Positions 39,054 to 47,522 of a DNA stretch of 57,634 nucleotides are shown in pieces. Under the pieces are notes generated by a model. It made no database searches and was not told where the DNA came from. It was given only the letters and a program-made list of their open reading frames with translations. The position numbers were made by a program, and so were the translations under genes. Source of the DNA: Marinobacter salexigens (lineage in GTDB: Bacteria > Pseudomonadota > Gammaproteobacteria > Pseudomonadales > Oleiphilaceae); NCBI RefSeq assembly GCF_018860765.1, contig NZ_JAHKPV010000001.1, positions 1 to 57,634 on the forward strand, in the 5' to 3' direction. Numbering within the stretch: position 1 is the stretch's first letter; each line of letters begins with the position of its first letter.

Positions 39054-39284
39054 ATACTCGAAAAAACCTTTAGTTCCTGTTCTTGGCACCATATTTAGGC
39101 CATCTCGGCCAGGTTATGGCGACATAATCCTTAGTCGTGGCCGCCGCTCTTAAACAAAGCGAACATTCGCGTTAGGCTTTCCCGCAAACCCTGAAAATTC
39201 CAAGCTAGTCATGGACTTTCACTTAGCATGGTTGGCGGAACCCATTTCAAACGTCAATTAATTCCGCGCGAAAGCTTCCGGTAT

Positions 39285-39302
39285 TTGTCACAACTGTGTC
39301 AC
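39285..39302 (+). promoter_or_regulatory. Pho-box-like repeat before the gntR gene
   Basis: TTGTCAC-AACT-GTGTCAC: two 7-bp units with a 4-bp spacer, the geometry of the PhoB box (CTGTCAT, 4 bp, CTGTCAT). Each unit differs from the consensus at two positions. A TATTTT about 11 bases downstream could be the -10. Confidence 0.5.
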
Positions 39303-39307
39303 GTTTT

Positions 39308-39319
39308 TGGTCTATTTTG
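39308..39319 (+). promoter_or_regulatory. Imperfect GntR-type operator before the gntR gene
   Basis: TGGTCTATTTTG shares its first eight bases with the perfect operator at 40145-40158 but has lost the second half-site. It overlaps the presumed -10, suggesting weaker autoregulation of the regulator gene. Confidence 0.45.
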
Positions 39320-39349
39320 GCCGGTTTGGTTAGGCTAAGGAGCCACAAT

Positions 39350-40078
39350 ATGCAGGAGCGGGTCGACGAGAAAAGCGTTTCGCCTCTTTATCTGAGAGTT
39401 CGAGATCACTTGGCTGCCCAGATCGCAAAAGGGCTTTTAACGCCGAGTACTCGGTTGCCCTCGGAACGTATTCTCGCGGAGGAGCACGATACTACTCGGG
39501 TGACGACCCGCTTGGCGCTGGCTCAGTTAGAAGCGGAAGGCCGTATCTACCGCTCGAACCGGCGAGGCTGGTTTGTGTCTCCGCCAAGACTGATTTACAA
39601 ACCCACACATGACTACAGCTTCTCAGAGAATGTGACAGCGCAGGGCCGTGTCCCTGCAACAGAGACGCTTGATGTGACGTCCACGCATACTAACAGCTGG
39701 TTGGCCACCCGGACTGGCATGGCGATTGGTGACCCGATTGTCTGGCTTCGGCGCCGCCGGCAGATTGATGGTCGGCCGGTATTGGTCGAGAACATTTACC
39801 TAAACCCCAAGCGTCTGCCAGGAATTGAAACCTACAACTTCGACCGCTCCCTTTGGAAATTGCTGCGGGAGCAGTACGGCGTAGAGTTACGCGGTAAGCA
39901 AATAGAAATGTATCCGACGGCGCTGGTGGATCCTCAAGCCAGTGCAATTGGGGTGACGGCGGGTACAGCAGGCCTCTACGTTACCCGCTGCAGTCGGGAT
40001 GCCGACGGCTGTTTCGTTGAATTTGATGAAGAGTTTTGGTTGCACGATGCGTTGAGCATTCAAGTCGAAGTGAGCTGA
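39350..40078 (+). CDS. GntR-family regulator (HutC/UTRA type) of the phosphonate cluster
   Basis: A 242-residue regulator. The N-terminal winged helix (about 12-75) carries RLPSERILAEEHDTTRVTTRLALAQLEAEGRI. The remainder is a UTRA ligand-binding domain (about 95-238). The frame extends upstream to 39296, but ATG 39350 follows AAGGAG by seven bases. The family includes PhnR/PhnF regulators of phosphonate use, so the ligand may be AEP or a phosphonate; this is inference from neighbours. Palindromes fitting this family lie before four genes of the cluster. Confidence 0.88.
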   Translation: MQERVDEKSVSPLYLRVRDHLAAQIAKGLLTPSTRLPSERILAEEHDTTRVTTRLALAQLEAEGRIYRSNRRGWFVSPPRLIYKPTHDYSFSENVTAQGRVPATETLDVTSTHTNSWLATRTGMAIGDPIVWLRRRRQIDGRPVLVENIYLNPKRLPGIETYNFDRSLWKLLREQYGVELRGKQIEMYPTALVDPQASAIGVTAGTAGLYVTRCSRDADGCFVEFDEEFWLHDALSIQVEVS

Positions 40079-40101
40079 TCCGCGGCGATTATTCCGCTGG
40101 A

Positions 40102-40130
40102 TTGTCATCAGGCTTTCATGGAATCGTCAC
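40102..40130 (+). promoter_or_regulatory. Triple Pho-box-like repeat before the FAD oxidoreductase operon
   Basis: Three 7-bp units at exact 11-bp intervals: TTGTCAT (40102), CTTTCAT (40113) and TCGTCAC (40124), separated by 4-bp spacers. This is the arrangement of tandem PhoB half-sites. The operator 14 bases downstream would cover the -10. Confidence 0.55.
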
Positions 40131-40144
40131 AGTTCCTCGCCAAA

Positions 40145-40158
40145 CTGGTCTATACCAG
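40145..40158 (+). promoter_or_regulatory. Perfect GntR-type operator before the FAD oxidoreductase operon
   Basis: CTGGTCTATACCAG has inverted CTGGT/ACCAG arms. It is the inverse of the site before phnS (TGGTATAGACCAG) and matches the TGGTATAGACCA type described for HutC-family repressors such as PhnF. It lies just before the GAGGAG ribosome site. Confidence 0.75.
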
Positions 40159-40175
40159 ATCAGCGAGGAGCAATT

Positions 40176-41408
40176 ATGCCCGCAGTCAATCATCCGGATG
40201 TCGTTATCATTGGAGGCGGCATCCTTGGGTGCGCCATAGCGCGATATCTAAGCAAGACGCCTGACCTTGGTGTTGTCGTTGTCGAACGTCATAGATTGGG
40301 TGAGCAAACTACTAGCCACGCAGCCGCTTTGCTGACCCGTGTTCGCACGCACCGTGCGCTCACGGATATGGCGATGGAAACGTTTCGCGTCATCGATGAG
40401 CTGGGTGACACCCAGAGCGAGCCGCTGCCTCTGAAAAAAGTAGGTAGCCTGCAGGTATCGGCCGAAGCGGAAGGATGGCGGCAGATCGAGCAAACAGCGC
40501 AACGTGCGGCTGAGTCCGGAGTTTGCGCCGAGTTGGTCAGCACCAACGACGCTATGCAACTGGCCCCCTGGCTTGAGCTGTCATCCGACACCTCTGCGCT
40601 TTGGGTGCCGGATGACGGCTACATTGATCCCTACACCCTCTGCCTCGCTTATGCAGCTGACGCCAGGCGCAATGGCGCCCGGATTCTTTTGAAACGGACG
40701 GTCAGCGAACTCCTGAGAAAAGGTTCGAAGGTCACCGGCGTGCGCCTCGCAAATGGCGAGACGATCTTTGCCGGAACTGTCATTGATGCCGCCGGTCCTT
40801 GGAGTACGGCGCTAGCAATGCAGGCGGGAATTCACCTTGGCATGGCGCCGGTTCGCAGTCATTACTGGATATCAGCGCCGCACCCAAGCATTACCACGAA
40901 CGGCCCGATGACCATTTTGCCCGATAGCGGCGCATACGCGCGCCCGGAAGTGGGCGGATTGTTATTCGGGCTGCGAGACCCGCAATCGGTCGTGGCTCAC
41001 CCAAATGCCTTACCGGACAACCTCCATGGTTTTCGTTTCGATACGGACCCGACGGGCCACCTGGCCCTTGAAAGCGGCTACGAGGCACTTCGCTTACAGC
41101 TTCCCGCGCTGGACGAGTTACAACTGGCTCATTACGTCAGCAATGTCTCAAGTTACACGCCGGATGGTTTTTCCCTGCTGGGCCCAATGCCTGGTGTCGA
41201 GGGTTTCATTGCCGCCACCGGCTGCTCCGGCGCGGGTATCGGCATGTCCGGTGGTATCGGCCGTTTAGTTGCTGAGCTGGCAACCAACCAGAGCCCCTTC
41301 GTAACTCCCGAACCGTTCCGCCTGGATCGCTTCGGAGCCATTAATTCCTATAGCCCCGATTTCATCCGCCGCTGCGCCGAGGCTCGCGCCCGCAAGCGCA
41401 CCGGCTAA
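40176..41408 (+). CDS. FAD-dependent oxidoreductase of the DAO family, phosphonate-associated
   Basis: A 410-residue flavoprotein. The N-terminal dinucleotide fold reads [17 protein letters not shown] with the acidic end VVVER. The DAO substrate domain is in the middle, and [21 protein letters not shown] is the second FAD segment. By family it oxidises an amine or amino acid. Set directly before phnW and phnX, it may oxidise N-alkylated or free aminoethylphosphonate to phosphonoacetaldehyde, by analogy with oxidoreductases in other phnW/phnX clusters. The exact substrate is not evident. GAGGAG precedes the ATG. Confidence 0.85.
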   Translation: MPAVNHPDVVIIGGGILGCAIARYLSKTPDLGVVVVERHRLGEQTTSHAAALLTRVRTHRALTDMAMETFRVIDELGDTQSEPLPLKKVGSLQVSAEAEGWRQIEQTAQRAAESGVCAELVSTNDAMQLAPWLELSSDTSALWVPDDGYIDPYTLCLAYAADARRNGARILLKRTVSELLRKGSKVTGVRLANGETIFAGTVIDAAGPWSTALAMQAGIHLGMAPVRSHYWISAPHPSITTNGPMTILPDSGAYARPEVGGLLFGLRDPQSVVAHPNALPDNLHGFRFDTDPTGHLALESGYEALRLQLPALDELQLAHYVSNVSSYTPDGFSLLGPMPGVEGFIAATGCSGAGIGMSGGIGRLVAELATNQSPFVTPEPFRLDRFGAINSYSPDFIRRCAEARARKRTG

Positions 41409-41425
41409 ACCCGATGGAGACCTCT

Positions 41426-42577
41426 ATGACCCAGAAAGATCCGTATCTGCTCACTCCCGGTCCATTGACCACCAGCCTCTCCGTGAAACAGGCCATGTTG
41501 CACGATTGGGGCTCTTGGGATGGCGACTTCAATGACCTAACGGCTCAAATGTGTAAACGGCTGCTTGAGGTGGCTGGCGGCAGGGATAGCCACGTCTGCG
41601 TGCCCATGCAGGGCAGCGGCACCTTCGCAGTGGAAGCCACGCTTGGCACGGTAATTCCTCCAACCAGTACAACTCTAGTGTTGATGAACGGTGCCTACGG
41701 ACAACGGATCGGCAAGATTCTTGACAAGCTGGGGCGCCCGTATCTGGCCATTGATAAGGGGGATTACCATCCGCCACGCGGCGATGAGGTTGCCGTTGCC
41801 TTGCAAGAGCATCCCGAGATTGAACAGGTTGTGGTGGTTCACTGTGAAACCAGCTCCGGCATTCTTAATCCGATCGAAGAGATTGCCGAAGTGTGCCGAC
41901 AGACACGCAAGCGCCTGATCATCGACAGCATGAGCGCATTTGGCGCCTTGCCCATCAATGTGGTCGAGCTGCCCTGTGCGGCCCTCGTGTCGTCAGCCAA
42001 CAAGTGCTTCGAGGGTGTACCCGGTTTTGGCTTCGCCATTGTTGAACGGGAATTGCTATCGGCATCAGCCGGCCAGTGCCATAGCCTCTCCCTAGATCTC
42101 CATGACCAGTGGCAATACATGGAGAAAACCGGACAGTGGCGCTACACCCCGCCCACCCATGTGGTGGCCGCCTTTCTTCAGGCCATGCGCGAACACGAAG
42201 CCGAGGGTGGTGTGGACGGGCGTCTGGCCCGCTACAGCCGCAATCGGGACCGTCTGGTGGCTGGCCTTCGTGATATCGGTTTTCGGACATTGCTGGCGGA
42301 TGAGTGGCTGTCGCCGATCATCATCACCTTTTTGTCTCCGAACAGCTCGGCATTTGAATTCCGTCGCTTCTATGACGCGATCAAAGCTCGTGGTTTCCTC
42401 ATCTACCCCGGCAAACTCACCGTTGCGGACAGTTTTCGGGTGGGCTGCATTGGCCAGCTCCACGATGAGCAGATTGACGCCGTTGTTACCGCAGTTGCCG
42501 AGGCCTGTCAGGAGCTCGGCCTGTCGATACCCGTTTCGGTGCCCGCTCTTGCAGCCCACAACCTCGAAACCGCCTGA
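41426..42577 (+). CDS. phnW: 2-aminoethylphosphonate:pyruvate transaminase
   Basis: Transfers the amino group of AEP to pyruvate, giving phosphonoacetaldehyde and alanine. It is a class V PLP aminotransferase with [10 protein letters not shown] at the start, [10 protein letters not shown] around the PLP aspartate, and the Schiff-base lysine in [15 protein letters not shown] (K193). An earlier ATG at 41414 is in frame, but 41426 has GGAG six bases upstream (383 residues). Its product is the substrate of the next gene, phnX. Confidence 0.95.
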   Translation: MTQKDPYLLTPGPLTTSLSVKQAMLHDWGSWDGDFNDLTAQMCKRLLEVAGGRDSHVCVPMQGSGTFAVEATLGTVIPPTSTTLVLMNGAYGQRIGKILDKLGRPYLAIDKGDYHPPRGDEVAVALQEHPEIEQVVVVHCETSSGILNPIEEIAEVCRQTRKRLIIDSMSAFGALPINVVELPCAALVSSANKCFEGVPGFGFAIVERELLSASAGQCHSLSLDLHDQWQYMEKTGQWRYTPPTHVVAAFLQAMREHEAEGGVDGRLARYSRNRDRLVAGLRDIGFRTLLADEWLSPIIITFLSPNSSAFEFRRFYDAIKARGFLIYPGKLTVADSFRVGCIGQLHDEQIDAVVTAVAEACQELGLSIPVSVPALAAHNLETA

Positions 42578-42596
42578 ATTCTGAAGGGAGAACCTT

Positions 42597-43424
42597 ATGC
42601 ATACCTATACACGTCGTTACAGTGGGCCGCTTCAGGCGGTGATTATGGACCTTGCCGGCACCTGCGTGGACTTTGGATCACTCGCGCCTATTCAGGCTTT
42701 TATGAAGTTGTTCGAAGCAGAAGGCATCAACCTGTCCGAAGTGGAAGCCCGTGAGCCCATGGGAGCCGAAAAACGCGAGCACATCTGCCGTCTGTTATCG
42801 ATGCCACGAATCCGTAATCAATGGCTCAGCACCTTCGGCAGTGAGCCTGAACGCCCGGATATTGATCGACTCTATAACGCCTTTCTGCCGCTGCAGACAG
42901 CGGCCATTGCTGAACGCACCAAGTTGGTCCCTGGGGCCCTGACTCTGCAGGAGCAACTCCGAGAACAGGGCATCAAACTCGGTGTAAATACCGGATACAG
43001 CCGCGAAATGGTGAACGTAATGCTACCAGCGCTGGCTGCGCAGGGCTTTGAGCCGGAAAGCGTCGTTGTGGCAACGGAAGTACCTCAGGGAAGGCCGGCG
43101 CCTCATATGAGTTTTAAAAATGCGCTCGAACTGGGGATCACCGCCGTGCAAGGCTGCGTGAAAGTTGACGACACGACTACAGGTATTGAAGAGGGCTTGA
43201 ACGCTGGCATGTGGACAGTAGCGGTTGTGGCGTCCGGGAATGCGGTAGGGCTCAGCGAGGAGCAGCTTTCCGCCCTTTGCGAGGTTGAACGAGCGGAGAT
43301 TCTGGTCCGCGGACATCGTGTGATGGCCCAGTCAGCCGCCCACTATGTGATTGACTCCATCATGGATTTGCCGAACGTACTCGCCGATATTGGACGGCGG
43401 TTGCAAGCCGGTGAGCATCCGTAA
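42597..43424 (+). CDS. phnX: Phosphonoacetaldehyde hydrolase
   Basis: A HAD-superfamily enzyme that splits the C-P bond of phosphonoacetaldehyde into acetaldehyde and phosphate. The nucleophile is D18 in IMDLAGTCVDFG. The cap-domain lysine that forms the Schiff base is K59 in MGAEKREH, both diagnostic. The third motif is KVDDTTTGIEEG. The 275-residue length is typical. It follows phnW after 19 bases, completing the AEP-to-phosphate route. Confidence 0.95.
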   Translation: MHTYTRRYSGPLQAVIMDLAGTCVDFGSLAPIQAFMKLFEAEGINLSEVEAREPMGAEKREHICRLLSMPRIRNQWLSTFGSEPERPDIDRLYNAFLPLQTAAIAERTKLVPGALTLQEQLREQGIKLGVNTGYSREMVNVMLPALAAQGFEPESVVVATEVPQGRPAPHMSFKNALELGITAVQGCVKVDDTTTGIEEGLNAGMWTVAVVASGNAVGLSEEQLSALCEVERAEILVRGHRVMAQSAAHYVIDSIMDLPNVLADIGRRLQAGEHP

Positions 43425-43438
43425 GCGAGGCCAAGGAA

Positions 43439-43456
43439 ACGTCACATCGCTGTCAC
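43439..43456 (+). promoter_or_regulatory. Pho-box-like repeat before the AEP importer operon
   Basis: ACGTCAC-ATCG-CTGTCAC has the same 7-4-7 layout as the repeats before the other two rightward units. The second unit matches CTGTCAT at six of seven bases. It lies 41 bases before the operator. Confidence 0.55.
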
Positions 43457-43497
43457 GTCCTTGCAATCAAATAGCTCTAAGGTAGTGGTGATCGAAA

Positions 43498-43511
43498 TTG
43501 GTATAGACCAG
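43498..43511 (+). promoter_or_regulatory. GntR-type operator before phnS
   Basis: TTGGTATAGACCAG contains the 12-base core TGGTATAGACCA. It lies inside the over-long frame that would otherwise be taken as the N-terminus of PhnS, supporting the downstream start at 43554. Confidence 0.75.
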
Positions 43512-43553
43512 AAAGACGGCACCTCAACCCGACCTCGTATTAAGGAGACTTGC

Positions 43554-44567
43554 GTGAAACACCTCAAAAAAGCCCTTGCCCTGACCACACTGGCTGTCGC
43601 CATGAATGCTAATGCCCAGACCGAACTGACCGTGTACACAGCGGTAGAAGCAGAGGACCTCCAGAAATACGCCGAGCGTTTCAACGAAGACCATCCGGAC
43701 ATCAAGATCAACTGGGTTCGCGATTCCACCGGCGTTGTCACCGCGCGCCTACTGGCAGAAAAGCAGAACTCCCAGGCGGATGTGGTCTGGGGGCTCGCAG
43801 GCACCAGCCTTCTGCTGCTGAAAAACGAAGGTATGTTGGCTCCCTATGCGCCGGAAGGGCTGGAAGAATTGTCTCCAAAATTTCGCGACCGCGATGAAAC
43901 ACCTTCCTGGGTAGGTATGGATGCGTGGATGGCCGCTATCTGTGTGAACACCATCGAAGCTGAGAAAAACAACCTGCCAATGCCCTCCAGCTGGGATGAC
44001 CTGACCAAGCCGGTTTACCAGGGCCATGTGGTTATGCCAAACCCGAACTCCTCCGGCACCGGCTTTCTGGACGTCTCTGCCTGGCTTCAGATGATGGGTG
44101 ACGACAAAGGCTGGGAGTTCATGGACGGGTTGCACCAGAACATCAGCCGTTATACCCACTCCGGCTCCAAGCCCTGCAAGATGGCAGCTTCCGGAGAGAC
44201 CACCATCGGCGTTTCTTTCGCATTCCGTGGTGCCCGCCTGAAGGAACAGGGCGCGCCGCTTGAACTGGTGTTCCCTGAAGAAGGCCTGGGGTGGGAAGTG
44301 GAAGCGACTGCAATTGTCGACGGGACGGACAAGATGAAAGCCGCGCAAACACTGGTTGACTGGTCCATCACCCGCAAGGCCATGGAAATGTACAACGAGG
44401 GCTACGCCATCGTGGGCATGCCGGGTGTGGCTCAGCCGGTGAAGTATTTCCCGGAGAACGCAGATGATCTGATCATCGACAATGACTTTGGGTGGGCAGC
44501 CAGTAACCGTGAGGCCATCCTAGCTGAATGGGCGCGTCGCTACGACGGCAAATCCGAAGCAAAGTGA
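43554..44567 (+). CDS. phnS: AEP ABC transporter, periplasmic binding protein
   Basis: A family 1/iron-type solute-binding protein of 337 residues. A GTG start follows AAGGAG by six bases and gives a clean signal peptide (KHLKKALALTTLAVAMNANAQ). The mature part has TELTVYTAVEAEDLQKY and the ligand-lobe segments NPNSSGTGF and AASGETTIGVSFAF. It belongs to the type found with phnW, called putative 2-aminoethylphosphonate binding. ABC genes follow at once. Confidence 0.9.
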   Translation: MKHLKKALALTTLAVAMNANAQTELTVYTAVEAEDLQKYAERFNEDHPDIKINWVRDSTGVVTARLLAEKQNSQADVVWGLAGTSLLLLKNEGMLAPYAPEGLEELSPKFRDRDETPSWVGMDAWMAAICVNTIEAEKNNLPMPSSWDDLTKPVYQGHVVMPNPNSSGTGFLDVSAWLQMMGDDKGWEFMDGLHQNISRYTHSGSKPCKMAASGETTIGVSFAFRGARLKEQGAPLELVFPEEGLGWEVEATAIVDGTDKMKAAQTLVDWSITRKAMEMYNEGYAIVGMPGVAQPVKYFPENADDLIIDNDFGWAASNREAILAEWARRYDGKSEAK

Positions 44568-44577
44568 GTTGGCGAGT

Positions 44578-44625
44578 CGGGCCCTAGCCCGTCAAACCAA
44601 GGCGGTGCCCGGTTTTGGGCGCCGC
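44578..44625 (+). other. Two hairpins between phnS and phnT
   Basis: CGGGC/GCCCG (44578-44582, 44587-44591) and GCGGTGCCC/GGGCGCCGC (44602-44610, 44617-44625) are strong stem-loops without T runs. Hairpins after binding-protein genes commonly stabilise the upstream message, allowing more binding protein than membrane components. That role is inferred. Confidence 0.6.
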
Positions 44626-44653
44626 GCCAGATTATTTAAGAGTAGGGGGTACC

Positions 44654-45724
44654 ATGAACCAGAAAACTCAGGGAAGCCGTCTGGAAATCCAGAGCGTCAA
44701 CAAGTTTTTTGGCGATTTTTGCGCGCTGAAGGATATCAATCTCACCATCGAACCCGGTGAGCTGGTGTGTTTCCTCGGGCCGTCCGGATGTGGGAAAACC
44801 ACCCTACTTCGCATCATCGCGGGGCTTGAGCATCAGAGTGGAGGTTTGCTCCATCAGGGCGAGACAGACATCTCCCTGAAGCCGCCCAGAGAACGGGATT
44901 TCGGCATTGTGTTTCAGTCCTACGCCCTATTCCCGAACATGACCGTCACCGACAACATTGCCTACGGTTTACGCAGTATTGGCATGCCCAAGGCTCAGGT
45001 CCGCAACCGGGTAGACGAACTACTGGCCCTTGTCGGGCTTGAAGATCAGGCCAGCAAGTACCCCGCGCAGTTATCCGGTGGCCAACAGCAACGCGTCGCT
45101 CTAGCCCGCGCTCTGGCGCCGTCACCAGGCCTGCTGTTGCTCGACGAGCCGCTGTCGGCGCTGGATGCCAAAGTGCGCCAACATCTGCGTGGCGAAATCC
45201 GTAGCCTCCAGAGGCAACTGGGTGTCACCACAGTCATGGTCACCCACGACCAAGAAGAAGCCCTGGCGATGGCCGACCGAGTGGTGGTGATGAACAACGG
45301 GGTTATCGAACAGGTGGGAACGCCGCTGGACATCTACCAGCAACCCGCGTCGGCGTTTGTTGCTTCCTTCATCGGTGCCATGAACTTTATCGACAGCGCC
45401 CCACTGAATGGACAACGGGTAAAGGTCGGGAACCACGAGCTGGATCTGATTAGGCCGTTGCCCACAGCCGAGGGATGTATCCAACTGGCGATTCGACCAG
45501 AGGATGTTCACCTGTTACCCAGTGGCGATGGTGAATGGGAAGGGGAGGTCCGGGCTCTGGATTATCTCGGCGCTTTCATCCGCACCCTCATTCGCTTGAG
45601 TGATATTGAGCTGGACTTGGTGGTGGATGTAGACCCACGTTCCGCGCGTCGGCTTGATCTACGCGTTGGCAGCTGCGTCTGCCTCAACCTGCCTTCCGAC
45701 GCCCTGCATTGCTTCGCAGCATGA
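44654..45724 (+). CDS. phnT: AEP ABC transporter, ATP-binding protein
   Basis: The ATPase of the importer, 356 residues. It has Walker A GPSGCGKTT (42-50), the Q-loop in VFQSYALFPNMTV, signature LSGGQQQR from residue 140, Walker B LLLLDEP (160-166) and the H-loop TVMVTHDQEEA. The C-terminal part is TOBE-like (QLAIRPEDVHLLP). The frame reaches back to 44615, but ATG 44654 fits the family start and lies after a G-rich stretch. The permease gene follows after 18 bases. Confidence 0.93.
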   Translation: MNQKTQGSRLEIQSVNKFFGDFCALKDINLTIEPGELVCFLGPSGCGKTTLLRIIAGLEHQSGGLLHQGETDISLKPPRERDFGIVFQSYALFPNMTVTDNIAYGLRSIGMPKAQVRNRVDELLALVGLEDQASKYPAQLSGGQQQRVALARALAPSPGLLLLDEPLSALDAKVRQHLRGEIRSLQRQLGVTTVMVTHDQEEALAMADRVVVMNNGVIEQVGTPLDIYQQPASAFVASFIGAMNFIDSAPLNGQRVKVGNHELDLIRPLPTAEGCIQLAIRPEDVHLLPSGDGEWEGEVRALDYLGAFIRTLIRLSDIELDLVVDVDPRSARRLDLRVGSCVCLNLPSDALHCFAA

Positions 45725-45742
45725 CGGGCTGCGGAATTCCAA

Positions 45743-47503
45743 ATGTCTGAGTCTGACCCTAGTAAGTTCTCCATGATTGATTCTCCCGCGCTTTCGAAAC
45801 CGACCACACACAACCGGCCAACTCTGGCGGAATTACGCCGGAGGCTTGCCGGCCGTTGGGTGTTTGCACTGCTTCTGGCAACCGGTTGCGGGATTCTGAT
45901 CCTGCTGGTGCTAGCGCCCCTATACACACTACTTTCAAAGAGCGTCGAGAACAAAGCCGGTGACTTTGTCGGGCTGGAAAACTTTGCCCACTACCTGAGT
46001 ACCGGCGGCATCGAATCCGCGTTCTTCAATTCCCTGTGGGTGGCTGGGCTCAGCACCGTGATTGTGGTTTCTCTGGCCTTCATGGCGGCCTGGGCGCTGA
46101 CTCGCACGCGTTTGCCAATCACCGGCTGGATTCGTGGTGTCCTGATATTACCGATCCTGGCGCCGTCGCTGTTGCCAGCGATCAGTCTGGTGTACCTATT
46201 CGGCAATCAGGGCGTACTAAAAAGCTGGCTGTTCGGCGCTGAAATCTATGGGCCCATTGGTATCATCATGGGTTCCTGCTTCTGGACCTTTCCCCACGCC
46301 TTGATGATCTTGCTTACCGCGATGGACAACGCCGACGGGCGCCATTACGAAGCCGCGACCGCCTTGAAGGCCAGCCCGTGGCGAACCTTCTGGACAGTAA
46401 CTGTGCCTGGTGCCCGCTATGGGCTGGTAAGTGCCGGGTTTGTTGTGTTTACGCTAGTAATTACGGATTTCGGCGTACCCAAGGTCATTGGCGGGCAGTT
46501 CGATGTACTGGCCACGGATATCTACAAGCAGGTGATCGGGCAGCAGAAATTCGAGATGGGCGCAGTGGTCAGCGTGCTGTTGCTGTTGCCGGCCATGCTA
46601 GCGTTCATCGCCGACCGCTATGTGCAGCGCAAACAATCCGCAAGCTTTACGGCCAGATCCGTGCCCTACAGGCCCCGTCAAGATCGTAAGCGGGACGCCT
46701 TGGGAGCTCTGATGCTGACACCGACCCTGGTGTTCATTTTCGCCATCATCGGCATGGCTATCTACGCATCATTCGTTACCTTCTGGCCCTACAACCTCGA
46801 CCTTAGCTTGAACAACTACCAATTCGGCCGTATGGATGGCGGTGGCTGGGGGGCTTACACCAACAGCCTGCAGATGGCGTTGGGCACCATGGTAGTCGGG
46901 ACTGTACTGGTCTTCTTCAACGCCTGGCTGATGGAACGCACGCCACAGTCGAGGCTGCTAACCGGGGTATTCCAGTTTCTTTCGCTGCTGCCCCTGGCGG
47001 TTCCCGGCCTTGTGCTGGGGCTGTCCTACATCTTTTTCTTCAACCACCCGGACAACCCGATCAACGGCATTTACGGGACCCTGTTCATCCTGATTCTCTG
47101 CACCGTCACGCACTTCTACGCTGTTTCCCACCTCACGGCAGTCACGGCGCTGAAGCAACTGGATCAGGAGTTCGAGGCGGTGGGGGAGTCGCTCAATGCT
47201 TCCCGATGGCGGGTGCTGTTCACGGTCACGCTGCCCCTGTGCCTGCCAGCTATTCTGGATGTCGCCCTGTACCTGTTTGTGAATGCCATGACCACAGTCT
47301 CAGCAGTTGTGTTCCTTTACGGCCACGACTCCCAATTGGCCTCCGTGGCTGTGCTGAACATGGACGAGGCCGGTGATATCGCTCCGGCGGCGGCCATGGC
47401 CATCCTGATCACGGCAACCTGTGCTGTGGCGAAACTCATCCAGGGGGTACTGCGGTTTTGGGTGGATCGTTCTACCCGGGCGTGGCGGCAGGGCACGGAA
47501 TGA
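45743..47503 (+). CDS. phnU: AEP ABC transporter, fused two-domain permease
   Basis: A 586-residue inner-membrane protein with two tandem MetI-type permease domains, so one polypeptide supplies both transmembrane halves. The EAA-type ATPase-contact loops are seen in each half: HYEAATALKASPWRTFWTVTVPG near residue 215 and EFEAVGESLNASRWRVLFTVTLP near residue 485. Fused permeases of this kind are the form found in phnW-linked AEP importers, replacing the separate PhnU and PhnV of Salmonella. It begins 18 bases after the ATPase gene. Confidence 0.9.
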   Translation: MSESDPSKFSMIDSPALSKPTTHNRPTLAELRRRLAGRWVFALLLATGCGILILLVLAPLYTLLSKSVENKAGDFVGLENFAHYLSTGGIESAFFNSLWVAGLSTVIVVSLAFMAAWALTRTRLPITGWIRGVLILPILAPSLLPAISLVYLFGNQGVLKSWLFGAEIYGPIGIIMGSCFWTFPHALMILLTAMDNADGRHYEAATALKASPWRTFWTVTVPGARYGLVSAGFVVFTLVITDFGVPKVIGGQFDVLATDIYKQVIGQQKFEMGAVVSVLLLLPAMLAFIADRYVQRKQSASFTARSVPYRPRQDRKRDALGALMLTPTLVFIFAIIGMAIYASFVTFWPYNLDLSLNNYQFGRMDGGGWGAYTNSLQMALGTMVVGTVLVFFNAWLMERTPQSRLLTGVFQFLSLLPLAVPGLVLGLSYIFFFNHPDNPINGIYGTLFILILCTVTHFYAVSHLTAVTALKQLDQEFEAVGESLNASRWRVLFTVTLPLCLPAILDVALYLFVNAMTTVSAVVFLYGHDSQLASVAVLNMDEAGDIAPAAAMAILITATCAVAKLIQGVLRFWVDRSTRAWRQGTE

Positions 47504-47522
47504 GCCAGCAGCCTCAAACCCC

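Noticed and set aside
43749..44348. A 199-residue minus-strand frame inside phnS
   Set aside because: It is antisense to the binding-protein gene and has no recognisable motifs.
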